Source: Magnetococcales bacterium (GTDB taxonomy: Bacteria > Pseudomonadota > Magnetococcia > Magnetococcales > JADFWU01). From it: a DNA stretch of 64,000 nt. Made by a program: the position numbers and the translations under genes. Positions 1 to 9,071 of this stretch are shown piece after piece. The stretch covers positions 1-64,000 of the forward strand of contig JADFWU010000007.1 of the NCBI GenBank assembly GCA_015234045.1. The letters run 5' to 3'. Numbering within the stretch: the first letter of the stretch is position 1; each line of letters opens with the position of its first letter. The notes below the pieces were generated by a model. It searched no databases. It had not been told where the DNA came from and saw only the letters and a program-made list of their open reading frames with translations.

Positions 1-101
1 TGATGCGCCAAAAACCAGCAGTAGTTTTGCCGACAGGCAAAAAGCAGGGCCGCCCGGACACTCAAGCCCCGGATTTTACGGCTCGGGTATTTAAGGAATG
101 A
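1..101 (+). CDS. C-terminal end of an antiporter subunit, probably MrpE (partial)
   Basis: An open frame enters from the left edge and stops with TGA at 99-101, five bases before the MrpF start. The visible tail is about 32 residues, polar and basic, with no membrane segment. MrpE commonly precedes MrpF and MrpG in Mrp operons, so a MrpE C-terminus is inferred from position only. An internal ATG at position 3 is in the same frame, but a gene this short is unlikely. Confidence 0.5.
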   Translation, partial: MRQKPAVVLPTGKKQGRPDTQAPDFTARVFKE

Positions 102-105
102 TGTC

Positions 106-393
106 ATGATGATTGCAGCAAGTATCCTGATCCTCTCGGCCATGGTGCTCATGCTCATACGCGCACGCATGGGTCCAACGGTCTATGACCGTATCTTGGC
201 TGTTAACATGTTCGGTTCAGCAACAGTGGTCCTCATTGCGGTTCATTGTTACCTTTTTGATCAGCCCGATTTTTTGGATATCGCCCTACTCTATTCCTTA
301 ATCAACTTTCTGGGCACCATTGCGGTCGTTAAATTCGTTACCTTCAGCCGCACCAAAGTTCACACACCAGTGGACGATATCGGAGACCTATGA
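106..393 (+). CDS. mrpF: Mrp/Mnh antiporter subunit F
   Basis: This 95-residue membrane protein has three hydrophobic segments (about 2-20, 33-55 and 60-80), the size and layout of MrpF/MnhF. The conserved stretch RxGPTVYDRILAVN is present near residue 20-35. MrpF is a small integral subunit of the multisubunit Na+/H+ antiporter in the inner membrane, which exchanges cytoplasmic cations for external protons. The stop overlaps the start of the next gene, as is typical for this operon. The first of two consecutive ATG codons is used here. Confidence 0.9.
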   Translation: MMIAASILILSAMVLMLIRARMGPTVYDRILAVNMFGSATVVLIAVHCYLFDQPDFLDIALLYSLINFLGTIAVVKFVTFSRTKVHTPVDDIGDL

Positions 394-722
394 TGGATGT
401 CATTATTCATGTAATTTCGGGCATCCTCATGATAGCAGGTGGCATTCTCATGCTGATCAGCGCTATTGGTGTATTGAGATTTCCAGATCTCTTCACACGT
501 ATGCATGCAGCAGGTATCAATGACACGTTAGGTGCAGGCCTTGTTCTACTGGGATTGTTACTGGTCAGTGGCTGGACCCTGGCTACTGTCAAACTGATCA
601 TGATTATTGGCTTGTTCTATTTTACCAGCCCGGTATCCACCCACGCCTTGGCTCAAGCCGCCCTCAGCGATGGCGAACAGCCAGAACTGCCCAGTCAAAG
701 CGAGCAATCCAACCTCTTATAG
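390..722 (+). CDS. mrpG: Mrp/Mnh antiporter subunit G
   Basis: This 110-residue protein carries the MrpG/MnhG/PhaG signature: a first membrane helix followed by IGVLRFPDLFTRMHAAG, then GAGLVLLG and a third helix near TVKLIMI. It has three membrane segments and a short polar C-terminal tail. ATG overlaps the mrpF stop by 4 bases, indicating translational coupling. Its role is as a structural subunit of the Mrp complex. The family assignment is firm, but the transported cation (Na+ or K+) cannot be read from the sequence. Confidence 0.92.
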   Translation: MMDVIIHVISGILMIAGGILMLISAIGVLRFPDLFTRMHAAGINDTLGAGLVLLGLLLVSGWTLATVKLIMIIGLFYFTSPVSTHALAQAALSDGEQPELPSQSEQSNLL

Positions 723-731
723 GTCTCTCCC

Positions 732-1298
732 ATGGAAATGATGTTTAACGTAATCCTGTTGATCATGCTCCTGCTCACTGCAATAGGGCTGGTCCGTAAA
801 CGAAGCCTGTTTGCCGTGGTCATGCTGTCGGGGATCTACAGCTTGCTTTCCGCAACACTTTTCATCGCTTTGGATGCAGTCGATGTCGCTTTTACAGAAG
901 CCGCTGTTGGTGCTGGCATCTCAACGGTTCTGATGCTGGGCACCCTTGCACTAACCACCAGAGACGAAGAGGAAACGCCACCTAAAGGCGGGATACTGCC
1001 TTTGTTAGTCGTCATGGTCACTGGAAGTGCCTTGCTCTATGCCACAATTGACATGCCGAATTTTGGTGATCCAATGGCACCTATTCATCACTTTATGGCA
1101 CCCCATTATGTAGAACATTCCGGCGTGGAAACGGGTATCCCCAACATCGTAACCTCTGTGCTGGCAAGTTATCGTGGTTACGATACCATGGGTGAGACCA
1201 CGGTAATCCTGACAGCCACAATCGGTATTCTAGCCATCCTCGGCCGTGGACGAAAACGGCCAAAGAAGCTGCCACATAGAAAGGCAAACACGCCATGA
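732..1298 (+). CDS. DUF4040/MbhD-MbhE-like subunit (equivalent of the MrpA C-terminus)
   Basis: This 188-residue membrane protein starts with a three-helix DUF4040 (MbhD-like) unit, including the conserved AVDVAFTEAAVGAG around residue 50-62. It ends with an MbhE-like segment, SYRGYDTMGETTV, around residue 147-160. In classical Mrp systems these regions form the C-terminus of the large MrpA; here they are a separate gene. This is a split-MrpA arrangement as in Mbh/Mbs-type complexes. It overlaps the next start by 4 bases. The loop at 75-85 is charged (RDEEETPPK), joining the two modules. Confidence 0.85.
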   Translation: MEMMFNVILLIMLLLTAIGLVRKRSLFAVVMLSGIYSLLSATLFIALDAVDVAFTEAAVGAGISTVLMLGTLALTTRDEEETPPKGGILPLLVVMVTGSALLYATIDMPNFGDPMAPIHHFMAPHYVEHSGVETGIPNIVTSVLASYRGYDTMGETTVILTATIGILAILGRGRKRPKKLPHRKANTP

Positions 1299-1711
1299 AG
1301 AATCAAGCTATTTATCGTGAAGTTGCCAAACTGATGATGCCGTTTATCCTCATGTTTGCCATGTATGTGCAATTTCACGGCGACTTTGGACCGGGTGGCG
1401 GATTTCAGGCTGGTGTTATTCTCGCCGTTGTCTACATCCTTTATGCATTGGTCTTTGGCTTGGGCAATGCCCGCCATGTCACACCAATGACCATTCTAAG
1501 ATTTATGTTGGCTTTTGGTGTACTGCTCTATGCCGGTGTCGGTATGGTTACCATGTTTATGGGTGGGCAGTTTCTGGATTATAACGTCTTATCTCACGAT
1601 CCCGCTCATGGTCAACATCTCGGCGTTTTTCTTGTAGAACTGGGCGTTGGCATCTCGGTTGCCGCTGCCATGATCACTATCTTCTTTGTTTTTTCAGGAC
1701 AGGAACATTGA
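1295..1711 (+). CDS. mrpB: Mrp/Mnh antiporter subunit B
   Basis: This 138-residue protein is a MnhB-domain subunit. It has four hydrophobic segments and the hallmark FHGDFGPGGGFQAGVILA around residue 28-45. A second conserved region, LVELGVGISVAAAMI, lies near the C-terminus. MrpB is an integral part of the antiporter core. The gene starts with ATG overlapping the stop of the upstream subunit and ends overlapping the TTG start of mrpC, so the operon is tightly coupled. Confidence 0.92.
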   Translation: MKNQAIYREVAKLMMPFILMFAMYVQFHGDFGPGGGFQAGVILAVVYILYALVFGLGNARHVTPMTILRFMLAFGVLLYAGVGMVTMFMGGQFLDYNVLSHDPAHGQHLGVFLVELGVGISVAAAMITIFFVFSGQEH

Positions 1712-2100
1712 GCACAGATCTCTTAGAACAGGTGTCTGGACACTTCAACTACTGGATGGCCGTCATATTGATGATGGTTGGCCTTTATGTCGTTCTCTCC
1801 CGACACAATCTTATCAAAAAACTTGTGGGTCTTAATATCTTTCAGACCTCTGTTTTTATTCTCTACGTCTCCATGGGCAAAATTCATGGTGGCATTGCGC
1901 CAATCTACGTGGAAGGTGTGACCGAGCAACCGGTTTTCTCCAACCCGGTGCCCCATGTATTGATGCTAACCGCCATCGTTGTCGGCATTGCGACAACGGC
2001 TCTGGGGTTGTCGCTTGTTGTCCTGATTAAAAAGACATTTAACACCATTGAGGAGGATGAAATCCAAGCCTCCCTGGATAAGAAACGGAGGAAGCCATAG
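1708..2100 (+). CDS. mrpC: Mrp/Mnh antiporter subunit C (NuoK-like)
   Basis: This 130-residue NuoK/MnhC family protein has three membrane helices. The conserved GLYVVLSRHNLIKKLVGLNI sits near residue 26-45 and a NPVPHVLMLTAIVVGIA stretch near residue 76-92. The start is TTG at 1708, which overlaps the TGA of mrpB; no ATG lies close by in frame. MrpC, like NuoK, contributes to the membrane ion path. The stop TAG shares its last base with the GTG start of mrpD. Confidence 0.9.
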   Translation: MSTDLLEQVSGHFNYWMAVILMMVGLYVVLSRHNLIKKLVGLNIFQTSVFILYVSMGKIHGGIAPIYVEGVTEQPVFSNPVPHVLMLTAIVVGIATTALGLSLVVLIKKTFNTIEEDEIQASLDKKRRKP

Positions 2101-3593
2101 TGACTGCCCACCTTCCCGTATTGCAGGTGGTCCTCCCTTTGATGGCTGCCCCTTTATGTGTCGTTATTCGACAACTCACTCTTGTACGTCTGTTTTCACT
2201 GGTAGTGACTGGCACAGCTTTTCTGATCTCTGCCACCCTGCTCTACCAAGTGAATACTGCTGGCCCAATTTCATACGCAATTGGCAACTGGCCTGCACCT
2301 TATGGCATTGAGTATCGCATTGATCTACTCAACGCGGTTCTACTGTTTATTATCAGTCTGATCGGATTTCTGGTCCTGATATATTCGAAAAACAGTATCG
2401 CCCGAGAGATCACCCAAAATCGCCTCTATTTGTTTCACAGCCTCTATCTATTATGCATGACCGGCCTATTGGGTATGGTCATTACCGGCGATGTGTTCAA
2501 TCTGTTTGTATTTCTGGAGATCACAGCCCTCTCCTCCTATGCCCTTATTGCCATGGGCGGCGGACGGCTGGGTAATCCCCAAGCGCTTTACGCGGCATTT
2601 CGCTACCTGATTCTTGGTACTCTGGGTGGCACATTCTATATCATCGGCGTTGGTTTGATGTACATGATGACCGGCGCATTGAATATGGCTGATCTTGCCC
2701 GGCTGCTTCCTAGTGTATTCGACACCACAACCATACAGGCTGCGCTGGGCTTTTTGGTGGTTGGCATTACATTGAAGATGGCTCTGTTCCCACTGCATAT
2801 GTGGCAAGCCGCAGCCTATGCCCGCGCACCCTCTACGGTCTCTTCCTTTCTTGCAGCAACGGCAACCAAGGTTGCTGTCTACGTACAGCTGCGAATGATC
2901 TTTACGGTATTTGGTCAAATACCCCTGTTTAGAGATACGCCGCTGGATGAAATTCTAATAGTCCTCGCCTTGTCGAGCATGATTATCGGCTCTCTTTCAG
3001 CGGTATATCAAAAAGACATGCGGCGTATGCTGGCTTTCTCCAGCCTTGCTCAGATCGGTTATATCGTTTTGGGTATCGGCTTGAACAATGCCACGGCCCT
3101 GTCTGCCAGTATCGTTCATCTGTTCAACCATGCCTTGATGAAATCGGCTCTGTTCATGGCACTGGGCGCTGTCTTCATGTCTACACACTCAGTAAAACGG
3201 GGTGCCATGCGCGGTCTAGGCCGCAATATGCCTATCACAATGGCCGCCTTTGTGGTGGCTGGATTGAGCCTGATAGGCGTACCATTAACCTCCGGTTTTA
3301 TCAGTAAATGGCTGTTGGTCCAAGGTGCTCTCGAGAGTGGAATGTGGCCTGTCGCTCTGATGATTTTGGTCAGTTCGCTGTTATCCATTATCTACATCTG
3401 GAAAGTGGTGGAAGCGGCCTACTTCAAAAAACCAAAAAGAGCGCTGCCAAAAGCGCGAGATCCAGGTCCAACCATGTGGGTTCCGATGTGGATACTTGCT
3501 GCCGCAAGTATCTGGTTTGGCGTTGATGCCGGAACCACTGTTGGCATTGCCAACAAAGTGGCTGAGACACTGCTGGGAGGCGTACCCCAATGA
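2100..3593 (+). CDS. mrpD: Mrp/Mnh antiporter subunit D (NuoM/NuoN-like)
   Basis: This 497-residue proton-translocating antiporter subunit has about 14 predicted helices. The TM5 glutamate is visible in FVFLEITALSSYAL and the TM7 lysine in GITLKMALFPLHMW. A second conserved lysine lies in TATKVAVY, and the C-terminal half carries HLFNHALMKSALFMALGA. Both the TM5 Glu and TM7 Lys expected for ion translocation are present. It starts with GTG at 2100, overlapping the mrpC stop. It is homologous to the large antiporter subunits of respiratory complex I. Confidence 0.92.
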   Translation: MTAHLPVLQVVLPLMAAPLCVVIRQLTLVRLFSLVVTGTAFLISATLLYQVNTAGPISYAIGNWPAPYGIEYRIDLLNAVLLFIISLIGFLVLIYSKNSIAREITQNRLYLFHSLYLLCMTGLLGMVITGDVFNLFVFLEITALSSYALIAMGGGRLGNPQALYAAFRYLILGTLGGTFYIIGVGLMYMMTGALNMADLARLLPSVFDTTTIQAALGFLVVGITLKMALFPLHMWQAAAYARAPSTVSSFLAATATKVAVYVQLRMIFTVFGQIPLFRDTPLDEILIVLALSSMIIGSLSAVYQKDMRRMLAFSSLAQIGYIVLGIGLNNATALSASIVHLFNHALMKSALFMALGAVFMSTHSVKRGAMRGLGRNMPITMAAFVVAGLSLIGVPLTSGFISKWLLVQGALESGMWPVALMILVSSLLSIIYIWKVVEAAYFKKPKRALPKARDPGPTMWVPMWILAAASIWFGVDAGTTVGIANKVAETLLGGVPQ

Positions 3594-5122
3594 CCCCTGA
3601 AATCGCACTGCCTTTGATGCTGATTACGCCTATCCTTGGTGGGTTGCTAATCGTTGCCGCTGGACGTCATCCCAACCTGAGAGAAACGATCACCCTGGTC
3701 ACTGCGGTGAGCCTGTTTCTGATCACAGCGTTCTTGACACCTCATATTCTTCATGGCGCACTGCCTGAACATGTTTTGGTCGAGATGATGCCTGGTATGG
3801 CGCTGACTTTGAAAGCCGACCCCCTGGGTATTGTCTTCGCACTGGTCGCCTCTATTCTCTGGATCATCAACTCCCTTTATTCGATCGGCTACATGCGTAA
3901 GAATGGGGAGAAGAACCAAACCCGCTTTTACCTCTGTTTCGCCCTGGCACTGGCCAGTGTGATGGGTATCGCGCTGGCGGGCAACATGTTGACCCTCTTT
4001 ATTTTCTATGAGGCGTTGACCCTGGTCACCTACCCATTGGTTACCCATGCGGGTACAAAAAAGGCAAAAAAAGCGGGCCGCACTTACCTGGGGATTCTGC
4101 TGGTCTCCTCCATCGGTTTCCAGATGCTTGCCATGATCTGGACCTGGTCCATTTCCGGCACGTTGACCTTTAGTCCTGAAGGCATTCTTGCTGGCCATGT
4201 CGAAGGCCCTATGGTCCTGATCCTGTTAGCCCTTTACATGTTTGGCATCGGTAAAGCCGCCTTGATGCCCCTACACCGCTGGTTACCCGCAGCCATGGTC
4301 GCACCCACACCTGTGAGTGCGCTCTTACATGCTGTTGCCGTGGTTAAAGCCGGTGTTTTCACCGTGGTTCGGGTGGTAATGCATGTGTTTGGACTGGACT
4401 TGCTCAATGCAACATCCAACAGTAATTGGCTTTTGTATGTCGCGTGTTTCACAATCATAACCGCCTCCGTAATCGCGCTGCATCAGAACAATCTCAAACG
4501 CCGTTTAGCCTACTCCACGGTAAGCCAACTCTCCTACGTCGTTCTGGGTGCCGCTATTCTGGCCCCTATTTCCATGGTCGGCGCGGTCATGCATATCGTG
4601 GTACACGCTTTTGGTAAAATCACCCTGTTCTTTGCAGCTGGTGCCATTTACACAGCCCAGCATAAAACATTGGTTAGCGAACTGGATGGCATAGGCCGCA
4701 TTATGCCTTGGACCATGGGTGCATTTACGATTGGTGCTATCTCAATGGTGGGCCTACCGCCTACAGCGGGATTTCTCAGTAAATGGTTTATTCTTCAAGG
4801 TGCCATGGAGACCGGTCAATCCATTGCCGTAGTTGTGGTGGTCATCAGTACACTGCTCAATGCAGCCTATTTCCTGCCAATTGTCTATCGTGCATTTTTC
4901 CTGAGCCCCACTGGCAACAGTGACACTACTGGCGACACCCCAACACAGCATGTTATCAGCGAAGCACCACTTCCCATGGTGATTGCTCTCTCCACAACAG
5001 CGGCCTGCACACTTTTACTATTCTTCTACCCGGAAGTGCCGTTAACATTGGCGACCATGCTGACAGGAACCACCAACACTGTATCCAGTGGTGTGATTAA
5101 CCTGGCAATGGAGACATTCTGA
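3590..5122 (+). CDS. Second MrpD/MrpA-like antiporter subunit
   Basis: This 510-residue NuoM/MnhD-family protein has the conserved TM5 Glu (LFIFYEALTLVTYPLV) and TM7 Lys (GIGKAALMPLHRWLPAA). It also has an HAVAVVKAGVF stretch and the C-terminal HAFGKITLFFAAGAI. It likely supplies the antiporter module that MrpA gives in classical Mrp, since the MrpA C-terminal domains are a separate gene at 732-1298. It overlaps both neighbours by 4 and 1 bases. An MrpA-like versus MrpD-like label cannot be fixed without alignment. Confidence 0.88.
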   Translation: MTPEIALPLMLITPILGGLLIVAAGRHPNLRETITLVTAVSLFLITAFLTPHILHGALPEHVLVEMMPGMALTLKADPLGIVFALVASILWIINSLYSIGYMRKNGEKNQTRFYLCFALALASVMGIALAGNMLTLFIFYEALTLVTYPLVTHAGTKKAKKAGRTYLGILLVSSIGFQMLAMIWTWSISGTLTFSPEGILAGHVEGPMVLILLALYMFGIGKAALMPLHRWLPAAMVAPTPVSALLHAVAVVKAGVFTVVRVVMHVFGLDLLNATSNSNWLLYVACFTIITASVIALHQNNLKRRLAYSTVSQLSYVVLGAAILAPISMVGAVMHIVVHAFGKITLFFAAGAIYTAQHKTLVSELDGIGRIMPWTMGAFTIGAISMVGLPPTAGFLSKWFILQGAMETGQSIAVVVVVISTLLNAAYFLPIVYRAFFLSPTGNSDTTGDTPTQHVISEAPLPMVIALSTTAACTLLLFFYPEVPLTLATMLTGTTNTVSSGVINLAMETF

Positions 5123-5373
5123 TGGAAAATCCTGAACAATTGCATTGGCTGGTACGACCAAAAACCATTCGATTGCTGTGGATCATTCTGATCACTGTTC
5201 TCGTCATTGTTACCTTGCTGGATCTGCTAATCCATGCTCATCCCCATTTTGGACTTGATGGCACCTTTGGCTTTTTCTCCTGGTTTGGATTTGCGACTTG
5301 CGTTGCCATGGTATTCGGTGCCAAAGGCTTGGGCATGGTGCTGAAAAGAAAGGACACCTACTACAATGGTTAA
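5122..5373 (+). CDS. Small two-helix membrane protein of the antiporter operon
   Basis: An 83-residue protein with two hydrophobic segments (about 18-38 and 46-68) and a basic C-terminus ending in KRKDTYYNG. I do not recognise a named Mrp subunit. Its start overlaps the preceding stop by one base and its end overlaps the next start by 8 bases. It is therefore a true operon member and probably an accessory subunit of the complex. Small membrane proteins sit at comparable positions in some Mrp-like and complex-I-like operons. Confidence 0.7.
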   Translation: MENPEQLHWLVRPKTIRLLWIILITVLVIVTLLDLLIHAHPHFGLDGTFGFFSWFGFATCVAMVFGAKGLGMVLKRKDTYYNG

Positions 5374-7054
5374 TCTGCCCCCACCTGGTGTGCTACTGGC
5401 TCTTGTCGGCTTGGTACTGCTGTTTATCCGCTCGCCTCAGTTACGCAAAGCCATCATTCTGATCAGTCCGTTAATCGTACTGGCCACTATTTGGTCGATT
5501 CCAGACAATACGGTTTCGTTGGGTACGCACTTCCTGTTTTGGGATCTGGTTCCAGTACGAATGGATCCGCTTGGGCGCTTGTTTGCAACGATCTTTTCTC
5601 TGATGGCATTTGCCGGTGGACTGTTTGCTCTGCGCCAAAAACGGGTCAGCGAACTCTCTGCGGCTTTTGTTTATGCCGGTGGCGCGATTGGAGTTGCTCT
5701 GGCTGGCGATCTGATCACCGTGTTCATTTTCTGGGAACTGATGGCCATCGCCTCTACCGTGGTGATCTGGTCTGCGGTTACGCCTGAGTCCTACAAAGCG
5801 TCCATCCGCTATTTGATGCTCCATCTGCTTGGTGGTGTCATCCTGATGGCTGGCATCATCGGTCATGTGGTGGAACACGGAGATATTGCGTTCCAGTCCA
5901 TGTCACCCGACTCTTGGAGCCATATTCTTATTTTAGTTGGCTTCCTGATCAACGCGGGCGCACCGCCTTTTTCATCCTGGCTGTCTGATGCCTATCCTGA
6001 AGCGTCGTACACTGGCACGGTATTTCTTTCCGCATTCACCACTAAAACGGCTGTGTATGTTCTGATTCGTGGATTTCCCGGCACTGAAATCCTTATCTAT
6101 CTCGGACTATTCATGGTCTTTTACGGCATTGTCTATGCGTTGTTGGAAAACGACATGCGCCGCATCCTGGTTTACAGCATCATCAACCAGGTTGGATTCA
6201 TGGTTGTCGGCATCGGTATCGGTACTGAAATGGCTTTGAATGGTGCAGCGGCTCACGCCTTCGCCCATATCATCTATAAAGGGCTGCTTTTAATGTCTGC
6301 GGGTGCTGTACTGTACCGCACCAATGAACGCAAATGCAGTAACCTGGGTGGCCTCTTCCAGAGTATGCCCCTGACCACTATCTGCGGTACGATCGGTGCC
6401 TTGGCGATCTCCTCGTTTCCGTTTACGTCGGGATTTGTGAGCAAATCCATGATTGCCACAGCCGCAGCTGAACAGCATCTGGCCTTTGTCTGGTACCTAC
6501 TGGCCGCTGCATCAGCAGGTGTGTTTCTCCATGCGGGTATCAAGTTTCCCTGGTTTGTCTTTTTCCAAAAAGATTCTGGTATGCGTCCCAAAGATCCGCC
6601 TTGGAACATGAGTGCGGCAATGGTTCTATTCGCTGCATTGTGCATCGGTATTGGCTGTTATCCTGATCCGCTGTACGCCTTGCTGCCTTATGCGACCAAC
6701 TATGTACCTTATACAGTGCCTCATGTGGTCAACATGTTGCAGTTGCTCCTATTTGCCGGATTGGCTTTCTTCCTACTACTGCCGTGGATGAAACGGACCT
6801 TGACCATCACCTTGGATCTGGATTGGCTCTACCGCCGACTGTTCCCGCGTGTTTGGGTTGTCGGCAGTGCGGCCTTTATTGTCTACCAACAACGCGTATC
6901 TGCATTCACTGAGCTGATGGTATACAGAACGATCATGAGTCTTAAACGTATTCATGGTGGCAAAGGATTGCTCTCACGTAATGTCAGTACCAACAGCGCA
7001 AGCATTGGTGCACTGGTGTTGCTCTGTGTCTGGCTTGTCTCTTTTTACAAATAG
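5366..7054 (+). CDS. Third NuoM/MrpD-like subunit, TM7 lysine replaced by Asn
   Basis: This 562-residue polytopic protein belongs to the proton-conducting membrane transporter family. The TM5 glutamate is kept (TVFIFWELMAIAS), as is the later HAFAHIIYKGLLLMSAGA. The TM7 motif, which in the two paralogues has Lys nine residues before a Trp, reads INAGAPPFSSWLSDA here, so Asn stands at the Lys position. This protein may therefore be a structural or modified channel subunit. It ends the operon, 41 bases before a hairpin terminator. Its first 8 bases overlap the upstream gene. Confidence 0.88.
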   Translation: MVNLPPPGVLLALVGLVLLFIRSPQLRKAIILISPLIVLATIWSIPDNTVSLGTHFLFWDLVPVRMDPLGRLFATIFSLMAFAGGLFALRQKRVSELSAAFVYAGGAIGVALAGDLITVFIFWELMAIASTVVIWSAVTPESYKASIRYLMLHLLGGVILMAGIIGHVVEHGDIAFQSMSPDSWSHILILVGFLINAGAPPFSSWLSDAYPEASYTGTVFLSAFTTKTAVYVLIRGFPGTEILIYLGLFMVFYGIVYALLENDMRRILVYSIINQVGFMVVGIGIGTEMALNGAAAHAFAHIIYKGLLLMSAGAVLYRTNERKCSNLGGLFQSMPLTTICGTIGALAISSFPFTSGFVSKSMIATAAAEQHLAFVWYLLAAASAGVFLHAGIKFPWFVFFQKDSGMRPKDPPWNMSAAMVLFAALCIGIGCYPDPLYALLPYATNYVPYTVPHVVNMLQLLLFAGLAFFLLLPWMKRTLTITLDLDWLYRRLFPRVWVVGSAAFIVYQQRVSAFTELMVYRTIMSLKRIHGGKGLLSRNVSTNSASIGALVLLCVWLVSFYK

Positions 7055-7095
7055 CGCTCAGAACCACTCTGAACATAGCCACAGGACCCACTGAA

Positions 7096-7124
7096 ACAGA
7101 CCCCCGACTTAGCCGGGGGTCTGT
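7096..7124 (+). terminator. Terminator hairpin after the antiporter operon
   Basis: Arms of at least 10 bases (ACAGACCCCC and GGGGGTCTGT) pair around a short loop, with an extra G-C pair. They are followed by TGCGTTTTG, a weak T tract. The position 41 bases after the last antiporter gene fits rho-independent termination on the + strand. Confidence 0.8.
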
Positions 7125-7167
7125 TGCGTTTTGACAGTCAAGCATCGCAAAAAACGAGTATTGATGT

Positions 7168-7287
7168 ATAGTCATTTCGATCCAAAAATTGACAATGAAT
7201 CACAACCCGAGTGGAAGCCCTGGTGATGTTTTTGCGCCGCTTTTGATAGGCAAAGCAGATCATCAGAGCAAAAATATCACCAGGGCT
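7168..7287. repeat. Dispersed repeat A, copy 1 (most complete, hairpin-forming)
   Basis: This copy shares about 100 bases with copies at 29744-29841 and 35107-35208, and its first part with 22957-22988. Only this copy continues into a right arm. AGCCCTGGTGATGTTTTTGC (7216-7235) pairs with 7268-7287 with one mismatch, giving a 20-bp stem around a 32-base loop. It lies between the antiporter terminator and umuC. No transposase is present, so it resembles a small non-autonomous or REP-like element. Confidence 0.85.
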
Positions 7288-7329
7288 GGAACGGCTGACT
7301 GTTCACATTTTAGACGAACCCCTCATGAG

Positions 7330-8628
7330 TTATCTTTGGTCTGGGGAATCGGCATACACTGTTGGGAGATCCTGCCAACGGGTGGTATAGGCGGGTGTTT
7401 TGCGCCGCGCTGAAGAACCCCATACAGGTTGAGACGAAATACCTTCAGCACCGAACCGGATTGTACCTCTTCCCCATCGTCCGTTGAGTGCATCCATGGC
7501 ACGCATCAGGTGCGTAGATTTTTCTCGTCCTGTGTGGTCGGTGAACAGATTGGGCTGATAGGATTTTATCGAGATCAGATCAAGCAACAGAACACCGGCT
7601 TTCTGATACCGATACCCCGGTCGATAGATGCGTGTGAGTCCAGCATGGGCATGGTGAATAAGTGTATTGGTATCACTTGATGGCTCAGTCAGAGAGAGCG
7701 TCTGAGCATTTTGATAGCACAACTCCGGCCGATCAAATCGACTGGTGGAAAGAAAGACAGTGAGCGTTGATGTTAACAAACCATGATGACGCAGTTTCTC
7801 CGCTGTTTTGGCCGTAAAAGTGGCCACCGCCTCCAGCAGCGGTTCCAGTTCGGTCACTCTTTGACCAAAAGTACGGGAGGTGGTGATTGACTTTCGCGGT
7901 GGTGGACATGTCTCCATAGTCAACATCGGCTTGCCCTGTAGTTCAAGAACAGTCTGTTGTAAGACCACATTGAACCGCTTTCGAACCCATGTCGGGCAAA
8001 CCCCCCGCAGCTGCGCTGCCGTGGTGATGCCATACGCGGTCAACCGCTTTGACCAACGACGACCAATACCCCAGACATCCCCTATTTCAGTCATATTCAA
8101 GGCGCGTGTCTGTAATGCAGGATCAGTGAGATTCAGCACACCACCGGTTTGTGGATGTTTCTTTGCCAAACGGTTGGCAACCTTGGCCAGGGTTTTGGTT
8201 GGTCCGATGCCGACACATGTGGGAATACCGGTCCAACTGTGTATGGTTTGCCGTAATTGCCTACAAAATGCCGTCGCCTTGGATGGCTTGAAACCGGATA
8301 GATCCAAAAACGCTTCGTCAATGGAATAGACTTCAACAGCGGGTGCTTGCGCTTCTAAAATCTGCATCACACGCGCGGACATGTCCGCATAAAGCGCATA
8401 GTTGGATGACAACGTCACCACTCGGTGAGTATTGACCAGCGCACGAATCTTATACAACGGATCGGCCATACCGATACCCAACGCTTTGGCCTCATTGGAG
8501 CGGGCCACGGCACAGCCATCATTGTTTGACAGTACGATTACCGGCCAACCTTCCAGAGCGGGATTAAAAACCCGCTCACAGGAGACGTAAAAGTTATTGC
8601 AATCCACCAATGCAAAGGAGGGTGTCAT
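7330..8628 (-). CDS. umuC: Translesion DNA polymerase V catalytic subunit UmuC
   Basis: A Y-family polymerase of about 432 residues. Motif I is [16 protein letters not shown] near the N-terminus and the catalytic SIDEAFLD box lies near residue 104. A helix-hairpin-helix region ([20 protein letters not shown]) and a C-terminal DUF4113-type tail follow. It copies damaged DNA in complex with UmuD' and RecA. The start is ATG at 8628, which overlaps the umuD stop in ATGA; the open frame extends upstream but that part lies inside umuD. No sign of decay. Confidence 0.95.
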   Translation of the reverse strand: MTPSFALVDCNNFYVSCERVFNPALEGWPVIVLSNNDGCAVARSNEAKALGIGMADPLYKIRALVNTHRVVTLSSNYALYADMSARVMQILEAQAPAVEVYSIDEAFLDLSGFKPSKATAFCRQLRQTIHSWTGIPTCVGIGPTKTLAKVANRLAKKHPQTGGVLNLTDPALQTRALNMTEIGDVWGIGRRWSKRLTAYGITTAAQLRGVCPTWVRKRFNVVLQQTVLELQGKPMLTMETCPPPRKSITTSRTFGQRVTELEPLLEAVATFTAKTAEKLRHHGLLTSTLTVFLSTSRFDRPELCYQNAQTLSLTEPSSDTNTLIHHAHAGLTRIYRPGYRYQKAGVLLLDLISIKSYQPNLFTDHTGREKSTHLMRAMDALNGRWGRGTIRFGAEGISSQPVWGSSARRKTPAYTTRWQDLPTVYADSPDQR

Positions 8629-9071
8629 GTCGCTATTGGATAGAGGGCATGGATGGCATTGGTCACCACACCCCAAATCGTTAACGCATCCTCCCGCGCA
8701 ATTCGAATGGGTGGATAGTCTTTGTGCGCCGATTCCAACCAGACGGTATCTCCTGCCCGCCGCACTATTTTTACGGCCAAAGAGCCCTCCAGAGCCGCGA
8801 CAACCACCATACCGTCAGCAGGATCAATGGAACGATCCACAACCAGAATATCACCATTCTGAACGCCCATTCCGCTCATGGAACAGCCCTCCACACGCAC
8901 AAAAAATGTAGCGGATGGATTACGAATCAGATGACGACTGATATCAAGACGCCCTTCAACAAAATCATCCGCCGGTGATGGAAAACCCGCTGGTACCCCC
9001 TCAATGAACCGACCGATCATCTCTTCAACCTCATTGTATATATCCTTTTCTACTCCGAAGAGAACATCCAT
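8625..9071 (-). CDS. umuD: UmuD, LexA-family self-cleaving subunit of DNA polymerase V
   Basis: This 148-residue S24 peptidase has the cleavage site Ala28-Gly29 in [11 protein letters not shown]. coli has Cys-Gly there. The catalytic Ser64 is in [10 protein letters not shown] and the Lys101 general base in AVKIVRR. RecA-stimulated self-cleavage gives UmuD', which activates UmuC. It is coupled to umuC by an ATGA overlap. Its start lies inside the 3' end of the upstream gene at 9031-9900 (41-base overlap), so the three genes are probably one transcript. I saw no LexA box upstream. Confidence 0.93.
   Translation of the reverse strand: MDVLFGVEKDIYNEVEEMIGRFIEGVPAGFPSPADDFVEGRLDISRHLIRNPSATFFVRVEGCSMSGMGVQNGDILVVDRSIDPADGMVVVAALEGSLAVKIVRRAGDTVWLESAHKDYPPIRIAREDALTIWGVVTNAIHALYPIAT

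Noticed and set aside
7189..7413. An open frame of 74 codons on the + strand between the antiporter and umuC
   Set aside because: Its 5' part is repeat A and its 3' part overlaps umuC. A similar peptide arises wherever repeat A occurs, so it reflects the repeat, not a gene.
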